From NCBI RefSeq assembly GCF_014204865.1, contig NZ_JACHMG010000001.1, positions 496,001-560,000 on the forward strand: a stretch of 64,000 nucleotides of DNA. The letters are read 5' to 3'. The position numbers and the translations under genes were made by a program. Positions 25,960 through 34,893 of the stretch are shown here, piece by piece (position 1 is the stretch's first letter; every line of letters begins with the position of its first letter). The notes under the pieces are model-generated. The model was not told the origin of the DNA. It saw only the letters and a program-made list of their open reading frames with translations, and ran no database searches. The stretch is from Amycolatopsis jiangsuensis. GTDB lineage: Bacteria > Actinomycetota > Actinomycetes > Mycobacteriales > Pseudonocardiaceae.

Positions 25960-26480
25960 GGCCTTGCCACGCCCGCACCGGCCGGGTCGGGGCCGGTGCC
26001 GGGTCGTGTCGCTCGTGCCGGTCGGGTCCTGTCCCGCGGCAGATTGCCGCTGTCCCGTGGTGCCGTGGCGGGCGACGTGGTGCCGTGGCCGGTGGTGCTG
26101 TGGCGGTCGACGCGGTGGTGGGCGGTGCAGTGGCCGGTGGTGCTGTGGCGGTCGGGGCTGTGGCGGGGCTGTGGCCGCTTGTGCGATGGCGGCATGCCGT
26201 GGCGGGCGATGCCATGGTCAGCTGTGCCGCGGCTGGTGGTGTAGTGGCTGCTGGTGCCGAGGCTGGCGCTGCCAAGGCTGGCGCTGTCCTGGTCAGCGTG
26301 CGGCGGCGGGTGGTGCTGTGGCCGCTGGTGCCAAGGCTGGCGCTGTCACGGTTAGCAGTGCCATGGCCAGCGGTGCCGTGGCCGCCCGTGCCGTCGTGGG
26401 CAGTGCCATGGCCAGCGGTGCCGTGGCCGCCCGTGCCGTGGCCAGCGGTGATGTGGCGGACGATGCGGTGGCGGCTCGCA
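25960..26480 (+). repeat. G/T-rich repetitive non-coding region downstream of uvrA
   Basis: The region is built from variants of GGTGCCGTGGC, GGTGCTGTGGC and GCCATGGC, strongly skewed to G and T on the plus strand. All six frames are almost open and read as valine/alanine- or proline/tryptophan-rich nonsense. No ribosome site, start or family match supports a gene. Together with 26481-26895 it makes a gap of about 960 bp. Confidence 0.5.
26355..26439 (+). repeat. Exact 40-bp direct repeat, period 45
   Basis: Copies occupy 26355-26394 and 26400-26439, are identical, and both begin GCAGTGCCATGGCCAGCGG. The spacing is a multiple of three. This is the best-preserved part of the repetitive gap. 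Confidence 0.85.
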
Positions 26481-26895
26481 GGAAGACGCGCACGGGGAGG
26501 TCGGGAGCCCCGCTCGCCGGGCGGCGGGGACAGCGACCCTGCTGAAGCCCGGCCCGCCCGACGCGCACTCCGGCCAGGCTGCCTCGCCGGAAGCTGGGGC
26601 GCGCCCGAACAGGGCGGGGGAAGCCCGTCAGGAAACCGGTCGTCGTGCGGTCGGTCCCAGGAAAGGCACCCGCGTCCTCGGGCGGTGTCACAGCGGTGCC
26701 GGCCGGGGCGGTCGCGGTGCCTGCTCCTGGTGTGTAGGGGGCCGTCCGAACCTGGACGCCTGGTTGTGCGCGGGAAGCAGCGAGAACACCGGCCCGCCGC
26801 GATCTAGCATGCGAGCAGCGGCGCGGACAGTGGCCGTGCGGTGAGGTGGCGGAGGTGACGTGGTGGGCCGCGATGGCCGGACGGGGAGGCAGCGG

Positions 26896-27351
26896 GTGGC
26901 GGGTGCCGAGTACCGGTTCCGCAGCAGCTGGTGGCTGCCGGACGTGCCGGTGGCGCGGGTGTTCGACGCGGTGGTCGACCTCGAATCCTATCCCCGCTGG
27001 TGGCCGGACGTGCGGACGGTGCGGCGGATCGACGACGACACCGCGGAAGTCGTCTGCCGGTCGCGGCTGCCCTACCGGCTGGTGGTGTCGATGCGCCGGG
27101 AGCACCAGGACCCGGTCGGCGGCCAGGTGCGAGTCCGCCTCGGCGGTGACCTCGACGGCATCCTCGCCGGCGTACTGCACCCCGTCGGCGGCGGCACGCG
27201 TCTGGAGATCACCCAGCACGTCCGGGCCCGCAAACTCCTCCTGCGCCGCCTCGACGGAGTGGCCCGGCCGTTCTTCCGCGCGAACCACGCGTGGATGATG
27301 AGCCGGGGCCACCGCGGGCTCTCCGCCTACCTGGTCGGATCGCCAGACTGA
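26896..27351 (+). CDS. SRPBCC family (polyketide cyclase-like) protein
   Basis: The 151-residue protein begins MAGAEYRFRSSWWLPDVPV. VFDAVVDLESYPRWWPDVRT is the recurrent START/SRPBCC entry, followed by beta strands and a final helix (RPFFRANHAWMMSRGHRGL). The fold forms a hydrophobic cavity for lipids or polyketides; the ligand is unknown. The GTG at 26896 follows GGGAGG by 7 nt; the longer upstream reading is less likely. Confidence 0.75.
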   Translation: MAGAEYRFRSSWWLPDVPVARVFDAVVDLESYPRWWPDVRTVRRIDDDTAEVVCRSRLPYRLVVSMRREHQDPVGGQVRVRLGGDLDGILAGVLHPVGGGTRLEITQHVRARKLLLRRLDGVARPFFRANHAWMMSRGHRGLSAYLVGSPD

Positions 27352-27537
27352 CAGGCGGATCCAGCCGGTGCGTCACCGCTGCGGCTGCCGCGGGTACCGC
27401 CGCCGCATTCGGCGCGCCTACGCCGGCCGACCGACTCTCCGGCTGCGGGTACCGTGCGGCGGACCTGCTTACTGCGATACCGCAGGCACAGCCGTTCCTG
27501 CCCCCAAGCCGGCTGTTTCCCTCGCTGAGCGCGGAAC

Positions 27538-27563
27538 GCAGCGCCGTCACGCGACGGCGCTGC
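27538..27563. terminator. Bidirectional hairpin terminator
   Basis: GCAGCGCCGTC at 27538-27548 and GACGGCGCTGC at 27553-27563 form a perfect 11-bp stem with an ACGC loop. It lies between the convergent SRPBCC and MFS genes; the rest of 27352-27588 shows nothing else. Confidence 0.65.
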
Positions 27564-27588
27564 ACCACCCACCTCGCGGTCTTGCCGC

Positions 27589-29019
27589 CTACCCAGTCGG
27601 CCCGACGTCTGCGGTGCGCAACTCCGCTGGGCGTCGTCGCGGCGTCAGGGCCACCCCGGCGAGCACCGCGGCGAAAGTCACCAGGCCGGCGCTCAAGCCG
27701 TACGCGAACCGGAAGCCCGCGGCCAGTGCCTCCCGCGCCGGAGTGGCCGTCGAGAGCAGCTCGCCGGTGCGGGCGGCCGCCGCGGACGCCAGTACCGCGG
27801 TGCCGATCGCCGCGCCGACCTGCTGGGTCGTGGTGATCAGGCCGGACGTCACGCCGGAGTCGGCCGGTCCGGCGGCGGACATCGCGAGCCCCATCAGTGC
27901 CGGGATGGCCATTCCGGCGCCCGAGCCCATCAGCACCAGCGCCGGGAACACGTGCAGGAAGTAGCCGCCGTCCGCGCGTACCCGGGTCAGCAGCAGGAAC
28001 GCCATCGCGGTGACCAGCAGCCCGGCCACGAGCACCGCGCGCGGGGAGAAGCGGGTGCTCAACCGGTCGGACAAGCCGAGGGAGAACACGGCGATCATCA
28101 CCGGCGCGGGCAGGAAAGCGAGTCCGGTGCCGAGCGCGTCGAAGCCGAGCACCTGCTGCAGGTACAGCGCTGTCACGAACTGGAATCCCAGGAACCCGGC
28201 AACCATCACCACCATGGTCAGGTTCGCCCCGGCGACCGCCCGGATGCGCAGCAGCCGCAGGGGAAGCAAGGGCGTGCGAGCCCGCGCCTGGCGCAGCACG
28301 AAGCCGGCCAGCAGCACCGTCGCCGCGGCCAGCGCGCCCACCGTCGTGAACGTCCAGCCGGGCAGCACGATGCCGTATCCGAGCAGCATCACGCCGCCCG
28401 TGACGAGAAGTGCGCCGAGCACGTCGATCCCGTCGCGCAGCCCGGTTCCGCGGTCGGCTTCGACCACCAGCGGTGCCAGCGCCAGCGCCGCGACACCGAT
28501 CGGCAGGTTGACGTAGAAGGTCCAGTGCCAGTCGAACGCGTGCGTGAGTGCACCGCCGGCGACGAGACCGATCGAGGCGCCCGCGGCCTGGGTGAAGCTG
28601 TACACCCCGATCGCGCGAGCCCGTGGTCCCGGTTCGGGGTACATCGTGACGATCAACCCCAGCACCACCGCCGACGCGAGAGCCCCGCCGACGCCCTGGG
28701 CGAACCGGGCCACTACCAATGAAGCGGCGTTCGGCGCCAGCCCCGCGGCGAGCGAAGCGGCGGTGAACACGGCGAGCCCGGTCAGGAAGACCCGGCGCCG
28801 TCCGGCGAGGTCGCCCAGCCGTCCGGACAGCAGGAGCAGCCCGCCGAAGGCGACCAGGTAGGCGTTCACCACCCAGGCCAGCCCCGGCGCGCTGAACCCC
28901 AGATCCGCCTGGATCGCGGGCAGCGCGACGGCGACGATGCTCCCGTCGAGCACCACCATCAGCGAGGCGGCGCACAGCACCGCGAGCGCAGCACCGCGGT
29001 GACGGGCAGTTTCCGGCAT
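27589..29019 (-). CDS. MFS transporter, DHA2-type drug efflux pump
   Basis: The 476-residue protein has about 14 membrane helices. The N-terminal part has ALAVLCAASLMVVLDGSIVA and VALPAIQADLGFS (motif D1 of DHA2), then GRLGDLAGRRRVFLTG (motif A) and ARFAQGVGGALASAVVLGLI (motif C region). The family exports drugs by proton antiport. The ATG at 29019 follows GTGGAGGAC. The divergent HxlR regulator suggests induced expression. Confidence 0.88.
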   Translation of the reverse strand: MPETARHRGAALAVLCAASLMVVLDGSIVAVALPAIQADLGFSAPGLAWVVNAYLVAFGGLLLLSGRLGDLAGRRRVFLTGLAVFTAASLAAGLAPNAASLVVARFAQGVGGALASAVVLGLIVTMYPEPGPRARAIGVYSFTQAAGASIGLVAGGALTHAFDWHWTFYVNLPIGVAALALAPLVVEADRGTGLRDGIDVLGALLVTGGVMLLGYGIVLPGWTFTTVGALAAATVLLAGFVLRQARARTPLLPLRLLRIRAVAGANLTMVVMVAGFLGFQFVTALYLQQVLGFDALGTGLAFLPAPVMIAVFSLGLSDRLSTRFSPRAVLVAGLLVTAMAFLLLTRVRADGGYFLHVFPALVLMGSGAGMAIPALMGLAMSAAGPADSGVTSGLITTTQQVGAAIGTAVLASAAAARTGELLSTATPAREALAAGFRFAYGLSAGLVTFAAVLAGVALTPRRRPAELRTADVGPTG

Positions 29020-29132
29020 TTCGAGTCCTCCACCTGCTCGCAGAACGAGTTTCCCCAGCTCATAGCCAGGGCATCTCTTGTTACTGCGACCATCATGTGT
29101 GACCATGGACGGCCGGAGAAGGAGGCACTTTC

Positions 29133-29534
29133 ATGTCCCAGGGGAACATCGCTGTGACCGACCAGGCCGGCGCCGTGGACCCGGAGAAAATCGAGGCGTG
29201 CACGGTGCTCGAGGTGATCAGCCGGATCAGCGGCAAGTGGGCGATCGGCATCCTGCTGCAGGCGATGCGCGGCCCGGTCCGGTTCACCGCTCTCGAACGG
29301 TCGGTTGAGGGCATCAGCCGCCGGATGCTCACCCTGACGCTGCGGAACCTGGAACGCGACGGCCTGCTCGTGCGCACGGTGTACCCGACGATCCCGCCGC
29401 GGGTGGAGTACGAGGCCACGCCGAGGGCCCGTGAGCTGTACGAGACGCTGTCCGGGCTCGTCGGCTGGGCGGAACGGCACCGGGAGGCGATCGCCGTCTC
29501 CCGCGTCGCCTACGACGGGAACACGGCCTGCTGA
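29133..29534 (+). CDS. HxlR family winged-helix regulator
   Basis: The 133-residue protein has the HxlR core CTVLEVISRISGKWAIGILL, FTALERSVEGISRRMLTLTL, RNLERDGLLVRTVYPTIPPR and VEYEATPRARELYETL. The N-terminal cysteine near residue 22 corresponds to the redox or electrophile-sensing Cys of HypR/YodB-type members. It follows AAGGAGG and is divergent from the MFS pump, which it probably controls from the 113-bp shared region. No clear operator palindrome was recognised. Confidence 0.88.
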   Translation: MSQGNIAVTDQAGAVDPEKIEACTVLEVISRISGKWAIGILLQAMRGPVRFTALERSVEGISRRMLTLTLRNLERDGLLVRTVYPTIPPRVEYEATPRARELYETLSGLVGWAERHREAIAVSRVAYDGNTAC

Positions 29535-29546
29535 ACACACAACAGC

Positions 29547-29585
29547 GCCGTGGCCGTGAGCACGGGGGACGCTCACGGCCACGGC
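29547..29585. terminator. Bidirectional hairpin terminator
   Basis: A perfect 15-bp stem (GCCGTGGCCGTGAGC against its complement at 29571-29585) with a 9-nt loop, between the convergent hxlR-type and dicarboxylate-transporter genes. Confidence 0.75.
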
Positions 29586-29648
29586 ACCTGTCTCGCACGC
29601 GGAGCATGCGAGGCGGTCCCCGGCGGGAGAGGCGCCGGGGAGGGATCA

Positions 29649-31013
29649 TCAGCTGCCCGACGTCACCGGCACCTGCTCCTTCGGCGGTTCCGCCGGGGCG
29701 GAATGGCCGTCGTCGAGCAATGTGGCTTCGTCGAACGGCGCGTCGCCGCTGAAGACCTGCTTCGAACGCCCGCGGTCGAACTCCTTCATCCACGATCCGA
29801 TGAGGACGGTCGCGACCGCGTTGCCCGCGAAGTTGGTCAGTGCGCGGGCTTCGGACATGAACCGGTCGATGCCGAGGATGAACCCGACGCCGTCGACCAG
29901 CTCCGGCCGGTGCGACTGCAGCCCGCTGGCCAGTGTCGCGATGCCCGCGCCGCTCACGCCCGCCGCGCCCTTGGACGCGATGATCATGAACAGCAGCAAG
30001 GTGATCTGCTCACCCAGCGCCAGTGGCTGGTCCTGTGCGGTGGCGATGAACAGCGTCGCCATCGTCAGGTAGATCGCGGTGCCGTCGAGGTTGAACGAGT
30101 ACCCGGTCGGCACGGTGATGCCGACGACCGGCTTGCTCACGCCGAGGTGCTCCATCTTCGCGATCAGCCGCGGCAGCGCCGATTCCGACGACGAGGTGGA
30201 CAGGATCAGCAGGAACTCGCGTCCGAGGTAGCGCAGCAGCTTGAAGATGTTCACCCGGGCGCCCAGCCACAGCACCGCGCCGAGGATGCCGAACACGAAG
30301 ATCAGGCAGGTCAGGTAGAAGCCCAGCATGATCACCAGCAGACTGCGCAGGGCACTCCAGCCGGTGGCGCCGACGACCGCGGCGATCGCGCCGAACGCGC
30401 CGACCGGGGCAGCCCACATGATCATCGCCAGGATCCGGAACACCAGCCGCTGCACGTGCTCGATGCCCCGCAGGACCGGCTCGCCGCGCTTGCCCAGCTT
30501 CTGCAGGGCGAACCCGGTCAGCAGCGCCACCAGCAGCGTCTGCAGGACCTGGCCCTCGGTGAAGGCCGAGACGAACGAGGTCGGGATGATGCCGAGCAGG
30601 AAGTCGACCCCGCCCTCGGCGTCCGCGGACTGCTCGTGCACCTTGGACACGTCGGCCGGATTGAGGTGCAGGCCGCTGCCCGGGTGGATCAGATTGCCGA
30701 CCACCAGGCCGATGGCGAGCGCGAACGTCGACATCACGATGAAGTAGACCAGCGCCGTGACGCCGACCTTGCCCACCTTCGCCGCCTTCGCGACCGAGCC
30801 GATGCCCAGCACGATGGTGCAGAAGATGATCGGCGAGATCATCATCTTGATCAGGTTCACGAAGCCGGTGCCCAGCGGGGCGAGGCCCTTGCCGAACGAC
30901 GGCCAGATCAGCCCGACCGCCACGCCGAGCACGACGGCGACGATCACGGCCAGGTACAGATAACGGGTGCGGTCGCGCTTGCGCACTGCCGCGTCGGGGG
31001 TCGGTGTCGGCAC
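29649..31013 (-). CDS. dctA: C4-dicarboxylate (DAACS family) cation symporter
   Basis: The 454-residue membrane protein has the DctA/GltP signatures IKMMISPIIFCTIVLGIGSV, LLILSTSSSESALPRLIAKM (serine-rich hairpin motif), VPTGYSFNLDGTAIYLTMA and MIIASKGAAGVSGAGIATLA. It imports succinate, malate or fumarate with sodium or protons; glutamate-type substrates are a lesser alternative. GTG at 31013 follows GGAGG. A two-component system of the DctS/DcuS class is divergent from it, supporting the dicarboxylate assignment. Confidence 0.9.
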   Translation of the reverse strand: MPTPTPDAAVRKRDRTRYLYLAVIVAVVLGVAVGLIWPSFGKGLAPLGTGFVNLIKMMISPIIFCTIVLGIGSVAKAAKVGKVGVTALVYFIVMSTFALAIGLVVGNLIHPGSGLHLNPADVSKVHEQSADAEGGVDFLLGIIPTSFVSAFTEGQVLQTLLVALLTGFALQKLGKRGEPVLRGIEHVQRLVFRILAMIMWAAPVGAFGAIAAVVGATGWSALRSLLVIMLGFYLTCLIFVFGILGAVLWLGARVNIFKLLRYLGREFLLILSTSSSESALPRLIAKMEHLGVSKPVVGITVPTGYSFNLDGTAIYLTMATLFIATAQDQPLALGEQITLLLFMIIASKGAAGVSGAGIATLASGLQSHRPELVDGVGFILGIDRFMSEARALTNFAGNAVATVLIGSWMKEFDRGRSKQVFSGDAPFDEATLLDDGHSAPAEPPKEQVPVTSGS

Positions 31014-31165
31014 CGTTGCCTCCAGCTCGGGGTAAGTGGAACGCCGGTCACTATGCGGGCAGGATATGACCGGCGTCACTGTTGTGTTCATTGAGTTCGC
31101 ACAGCCGTGTCCGGTGTGGACGTCCCAGCCTGCCATCACCGGGGCGGATGTGCTGGTATGGGCGG

Positions 31166-32770
31166 GTGCCCTCGACGCCGCGGATCCGCACGAGCCACTG
31201 GAGCCTGGCCCGTCAGCTGCTCATCCTGCAGCTGACGGTACTGCTGGTGCTCGTGGCGGGCGGGATCACGATCGCGTATCTGGACGCGAAGCGCAGCACG
31301 ACCGACCGCGCGCGGGAGCAGTCGCTGGCCGTCGCCCGTGCCATCGCCGACGCGCCGGACGTGGCCCGCGCAGTGTCCACAGCGGACCCCACCGGCACGC
31401 TCCAGCCCTACGCGCAGCGGGTGCTCGCGGATACGAACGTGGACTTCGTGACGATCATGTCGCCCCAGGGAATCCGTTACACGCATCCGAATCCGGCGCT
31501 GATCGGACGCCGGTTCCTCGGGCACATCGAGGCCGCGCAGGGTGGCGGAGTGGTCACCGAGGTCTACACCGGATCGCTGGGGCCTTCGGTCCGCGCGGTG
31601 GTCCCGGTGTTCGACGCGAGGCACCGCGTCGTCGCGCTCGTGGGCGTCGGGATCACGATCGCCGCGATCTCCGCGGAACTGCAGGACCGGGTGTGGCCGT
31701 TGCTGGGGGTCGCCGCGGCTGTGCTGCTGGTCGGTGCGTGCGGCGGCTGGCTCGTGAGCGCCCGGCTCAAACGGCAGACTCGCGGGATCGCGCCCGCGGA
31801 GCTGAGCAATCTGTTCGAGTACCACGAGGCGGTCCTGCATTCGGTGCGCGAGGGCGTGCTGCTGGTCGGCCGCGACGGGCGGATCGGGCTGTGCAACGAC
31901 GGCGCGCGCACGTTGCTCGGGCTGTCCGGTGACCCGGTCGGCCGGGCGTTGCCCGAACTCGGGTTGCCGCCGGAGCTGATCGCTGCGTTCACCGCACCGG
32001 AAACCCGTACCGAGGAACTGCACCTCACCGACGCGCGGGTGCTGCTCGTCAGCACCACGCTGGTGCGCTCCGGTGGCCGCGCTCAGGGCACGGTCGTGAC
32101 CTTGCGCGACCACACCGAACTGCAGACGCTGACCGGGGAGCTGACCACCGCGCGCAGCCTGTCCGAGGCGTTGCGTTCGCAGGCACACGAAGCAGCCAAT
32201 CGGTTGCACACCGTGGTTTCGCTGGTCGAGCTCGGCCGTCCGGAGGACGCCGTGGAGTTCGCGACCGCGGAGCTGGCGCTGGCCCAAGAGCTGACCGACC
32301 GGGTGATGGACGCGGTCGCCGAACCGGTGCTGGCCGCGTTGCTGCTCGGCAAGGCCGCGGAGGCGAGCGAACGCGGCGTCGAGTTCACCATCACGCCGGA
32401 CACCGTGATCGACGATCTCGGCCCCGGCGTCGAAGGCCGGGACCTGGTGACGATACTGGGAAATCTGGTGGACAACAGCATCGACGCGGCCGTGCGCGGC
32501 GCGGGCGGCCGGCCCGCGGTCGTGGTCACCGCGCGGTCCGGGGAAGACGGGCTGCTGCTGCGAGTCGCCGACAACGGGCCGGGGATCCCCGAGGACGCCG
32601 GCGAAGACCTCTTCCGCCGCGGCTGGTCCACGAAGGCGGACGAGGGCCATGGGCTGGGACTGGCGCTCGTGGCGCAGGCCGTGCGGCGCTACGGCGGCAG
32701 TATCGACGTAGGCGGGGAAGGCGGCGCGGTGTTCACCGTCCGGCTGCCGAGACAGGAGGCGCCACGGTGA
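31166..32770 (+). CDS. DcuS/CitA-type sensor histidine kinase
   Basis: Domain order in this 534-residue protein: membrane helix (ILQLTVLLVLVAGGITIAYL, residues 20-40), extracytoplasmic sensor (ARAIADAPDVARAV to RRFLGHIEAAQGG), second helix (LLGVAAAVLLVGACGGWLV), PAS domain (VLHSVREGVLLVGRDGRIGL), a Spo0B-like helix with the phospho-acceptor His in LRSQAHEAANRLHTVV, and an ATPase domain with N-box VDNSIDAA, G1 DNGPGIP and G2 GHGLGLALV. This architecture senses C4-dicarboxylates or citrate. GTG at 31166 is the probable start. It is divergent from the transporter gene and overlaps its response regulator by 4 nt. Confidence 0.88.
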   Translation: MPSTPRIRTSHWSLARQLLILQLTVLLVLVAGGITIAYLDAKRSTTDRAREQSLAVARAIADAPDVARAVSTADPTGTLQPYAQRVLADTNVDFVTIMSPQGIRYTHPNPALIGRRFLGHIEAAQGGGVVTEVYTGSLGPSVRAVVPVFDARHRVVALVGVGITIAAISAELQDRVWPLLGVAAAVLLVGACGGWLVSARLKRQTRGIAPAELSNLFEYHEAVLHSVREGVLLVGRDGRIGLCNDGARTLLGLSGDPVGRALPELGLPPELIAAFTAPETRTEELHLTDARVLLVSTTLVRSGGRAQGTVVTLRDHTELQTLTGELTTARSLSEALRSQAHEAANRLHTVVSLVELGRPEDAVEFATAELALAQELTDRVMDAVAEPVLAALLLGKAAEASERGVEFTITPDTVIDDLGPGVEGRDLVTILGNLVDNSIDAAVRGAGGRPAVVVTARSGEDGLLLRVADNGPGIPEDAGEDLFRRGWSTKADEGHGLGLALVAQAVRRYGGSIDVGGEGGAVFTVRLPRQEAPR

Positions 32771-33435
32771 TCCGCGTACTGGTGGTGGAAGACGAGCCGG
32801 TCGCGGCTGACGCGCATCGGCTCTACGTCGAACGGCTGGCCGGGTTCGAGGTCGCCGGCGTGGTGCATTCCGGCGGCGACGCACTGCGGTTCTGCGAACG
32901 CGAGCCGGTGGATCTGGTTCTGCTGGACTTCTATCTGCCGGACACGCACGGGCTCGCGGTGTGCCGTTCGCTGCGTGCGGCCGGCCTGCCGATCGACGTG
33001 ATCGCGGTGACCTCGGCACGGGACCTGTCGCTGGTGAAGACCGCGGTGTCGGTGGGCGTGGTGCAGTACCTGCTGAAGCCGTTCACGTTCGCCTCGCTGC
33101 GGGAAAAGCTGGAGCGCTACGCGGAATTCCGTGAAGCCTCCGGCGAGGTGACCGGCCAGGCGGAGATCGACCGGGCGCTGGGCACGCTGCGCACGACCGA
33201 ACACCCGCCGCTGCCGAAAGGCATGAGCGCCCCGACCCTGGACGCGATCACCGAAGCCCTCGCCGGAGCGGCGGAAGGCCTGTCCGCGGGCGGTGCGGCC
33301 AGCGCGATCGGCGCGTCCCGCGTCACGGCGCGGCGCTACCTCGAATACCTCGCCGACAACGGCCTCGCCCACCGCGAGCCCCGCTACGGCCAGGTCGGTC
33401 GTCCCGAGGTCTGGTACCGCCTGCGTTCTGTATAA
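32767..33435 (+). CDS. DctR/CitB-type response regulator
   Basis: The 222-residue regulator has a receiver domain with phospho-acceptor Asp54 (VLLDFYLPDTHG), acidic pair VVEDEP and Lys in LLKPFTF. A C-terminal helix-turn-helix follows (GGAASAIGASRVTARRYLEY, LADNGLAHREPRYGQVGRPE). It receives phosphate from the kinase upstream, with which its start overlaps (GTGA), and probably activates the dicarboxylate transporter gene. Confidence 0.9.
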   Translation: MIRVLVVEDEPVAADAHRLYVERLAGFEVAGVVHSGGDALRFCEREPVDLVLLDFYLPDTHGLAVCRSLRAAGLPIDVIAVTSARDLSLVKTAVSVGVVQYLLKPFTFASLREKLERYAEFREASGEVTGQAEIDRALGTLRTTEHPPLPKGMSAPTLDAITEALAGAAEGLSAGGAASAIGASRVTARRYLEYLADNGLAHREPRYGQVGRPEVWYRLRSV

Positions 33436-33471
33436 CGTCCTATACGGCGTGGGTCGATCCGGTGGCCCTGT

Positions 33472-33498
33472 CCCGGCGCCGGAAAACCCGTCGCCGGG
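33472..33498. terminator. Small hairpin between convergent genes
   Basis: CCCGGCG (33472-33478) and CGCCGGG (33492-33498) form a 7-bp stem between the response regulator gene and the hexosaminidase gene. Confidence 0.4.
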
Positions 33499-33502
33499 CC
33501 GC

Positions 33503-34891
33503 TCACCGAAGACGTCCCGGGACCCCCGGCCGGGTCTGCCACGGATGCGGTCCCGCCAGCGGCCGGTACTCCACGCCGAGGGCGTCCAGCCGGGGCAGGT
33601 GGTGCTCGCGCAGCCGGGGGAGGAACTCGGCGAAGTCGCGGGGTCCCTCGCTCCACGCCACTTCCGCGAACGCGCACAGCCGCGGGAACGCTGCGTAGTC
33701 CACGCGTCGCGCGCTGTCCAGGTGTTCGCTCCACAGCTGCGCCTGGATCCCGCGCAGTCGTGGGCCGGCCAGGTCGGGCTCGTAGCCGTAGACGTCTTCG
33801 AGCGTGTGCAGGTAGCCGACCGGGATCGGCTCGTCCGGGTGGTCGCTCTGTCGATGGTCTAAGTACAGGCGGTCTTCCGGGCAGAGCACCACGTCGTGAC
33901 CCAGCTCGGCGGCGCGGGCGCCGTAGGCGGAGTCCCGCCAGGCGCCGATCACCATCGGTGGCAGGGCGCCGGTGTCGAGTACCTCGTCCCAGCCCAGCGG
34001 GGTCCGGCCGCGGGCGATGAGGTGGTCGGCGATCGTCCGGACGAACCGGCCGTGCGCCTCGGTCGCGCCGGGTACCTCGTCGCCGCCGAGGCCGATCACC
34101 GGGGAGGGAAAGATGTCCAGCAGGTGGTCGAACACCGTGCGGAAAAAGTCCACAGTGGACTCCGACGGTTCGAGCAGTGACGTGCTCACCCCCCAGGAGG
34201 TCCAGACCTGCCAGTCCGCGGCCGGGTCCGGGCCGAGTTCGGGGTAGGCGGCGATGGCTGCCCTGGAGTGACCGGGAAGATCGATCTCCGGCACCACGGT
34301 GATCGCGCGTTCGGCGGCGTACGCCACGATTTCCCGCAGATCCGCGGTGGTGTAGAAGCCGCCGTGCGGACGGCCGTCGCGTTCCGGGCCGTCGTGCCTG
34401 CCTACCATCGAGGACCGCCGCCAGCCGCCGACCGAGGTCAGCCTCGGAAACCGCGGCACCTCGATGCGCCAGCCCTGGTCGTCGGTGAGGTGCAGGTTCA
34501 GCACGTTGAGCTTGTGCGCGGCCAGCAGGTCGACGAACCGCAGCACCTCGGCCTTAGTGCGGAAATGCCGTGCGACGTCCAGCAGACAGCCGCGCCAGCC
34601 CAGCCGTGGGTGATCCTCGACTATGCCGCACGGCAGCCGAAGTCCACTGTGGATCGACGCGGCCCGGAACGCATCCGGTCCGGCCAGCTGGCGCAGGGTC
34701 TGGCGGCCGTAGTACTCGCCGGCCGGATCGGCGGCCGACAGCGTGACGCCGTGCGGGGTGATCGCCAGCCGGTAGCCCTCGGCGGGCAGTCCCGGTGCGG
34801 CGCGCACGGTGACCGGGGCGGGCCAGGCGCAGCTACCCGGCACTTCGGTCACCGAGACCGGACGGGGGAGCAGGGTCGAGAAACCGGGCAT
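33503..34891 (-). CDS. Beta-N-acetylhexosaminidase (GH20)
   Basis: The 462-residue protein has an N-terminal GH20b-like domain (SAADPAGEYYGRQTLRQL) and a TIM barrel with WRGCLLDVARHFRTKAEVLR, LHLTDDQGWRIEVPRFPRL, EIDLPGHSRAAIAAYPEL and the catalytic Asp-Glu pair 271/272 in GLGGDEVPG. It removes terminal GlcNAc from chitobiose or glycan fragments. There is no signal peptide, so it acts in the cytoplasm on imported oligosaccharides. It lies 2 nt after the last permease gene, the same order as dasABC-dasD in Streptomyces. Confidence 0.9.
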   Translation of the reverse strand: MPGFSTLLPRPVSVTEVPGSCAWPAPVTVRAAPGLPAEGYRLAITPHGVTLSAADPAGEYYGRQTLRQLAGPDAFRAASIHSGLRLPCGIVEDHPRLGWRGCLLDVARHFRTKAEVLRFVDLLAAHKLNVLNLHLTDDQGWRIEVPRFPRLTSVGGWRRSSMVGRHDGPERDGRPHGGFYTTADLREIVAYAAERAITVVPEIDLPGHSRAAIAAYPELGPDPAADWQVWTSWGVSTSLLEPSESTVDFFRTVFDHLLDIFPSPVIGLGGDEVPGATEAHGRFVRTIADHLIARGRTPLGWDEVLDTGALPPMVIGAWRDSAYGARAAELGHDVVLCPEDRLYLDHRQSDHPDEPIPVGYLHTLEDVYGYEPDLAGPRLRGIQAQLWSEHLDSARRVDYAAFPRLCAFAEVAWSEGPRDFAEFLPRLREHHLPRLDALGVEYRPLAGPHPWQTRPGVPGRLR

Positions 34892-34893
34892 GG

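Noticed and set aside
25964..26545. Alanine/valine repeat protein frame behind uvrA
   Set aside because: All other frames are equally open, no start signals exist, and the repeat structure is in the DNA rather than in codon-biased protein repeats.
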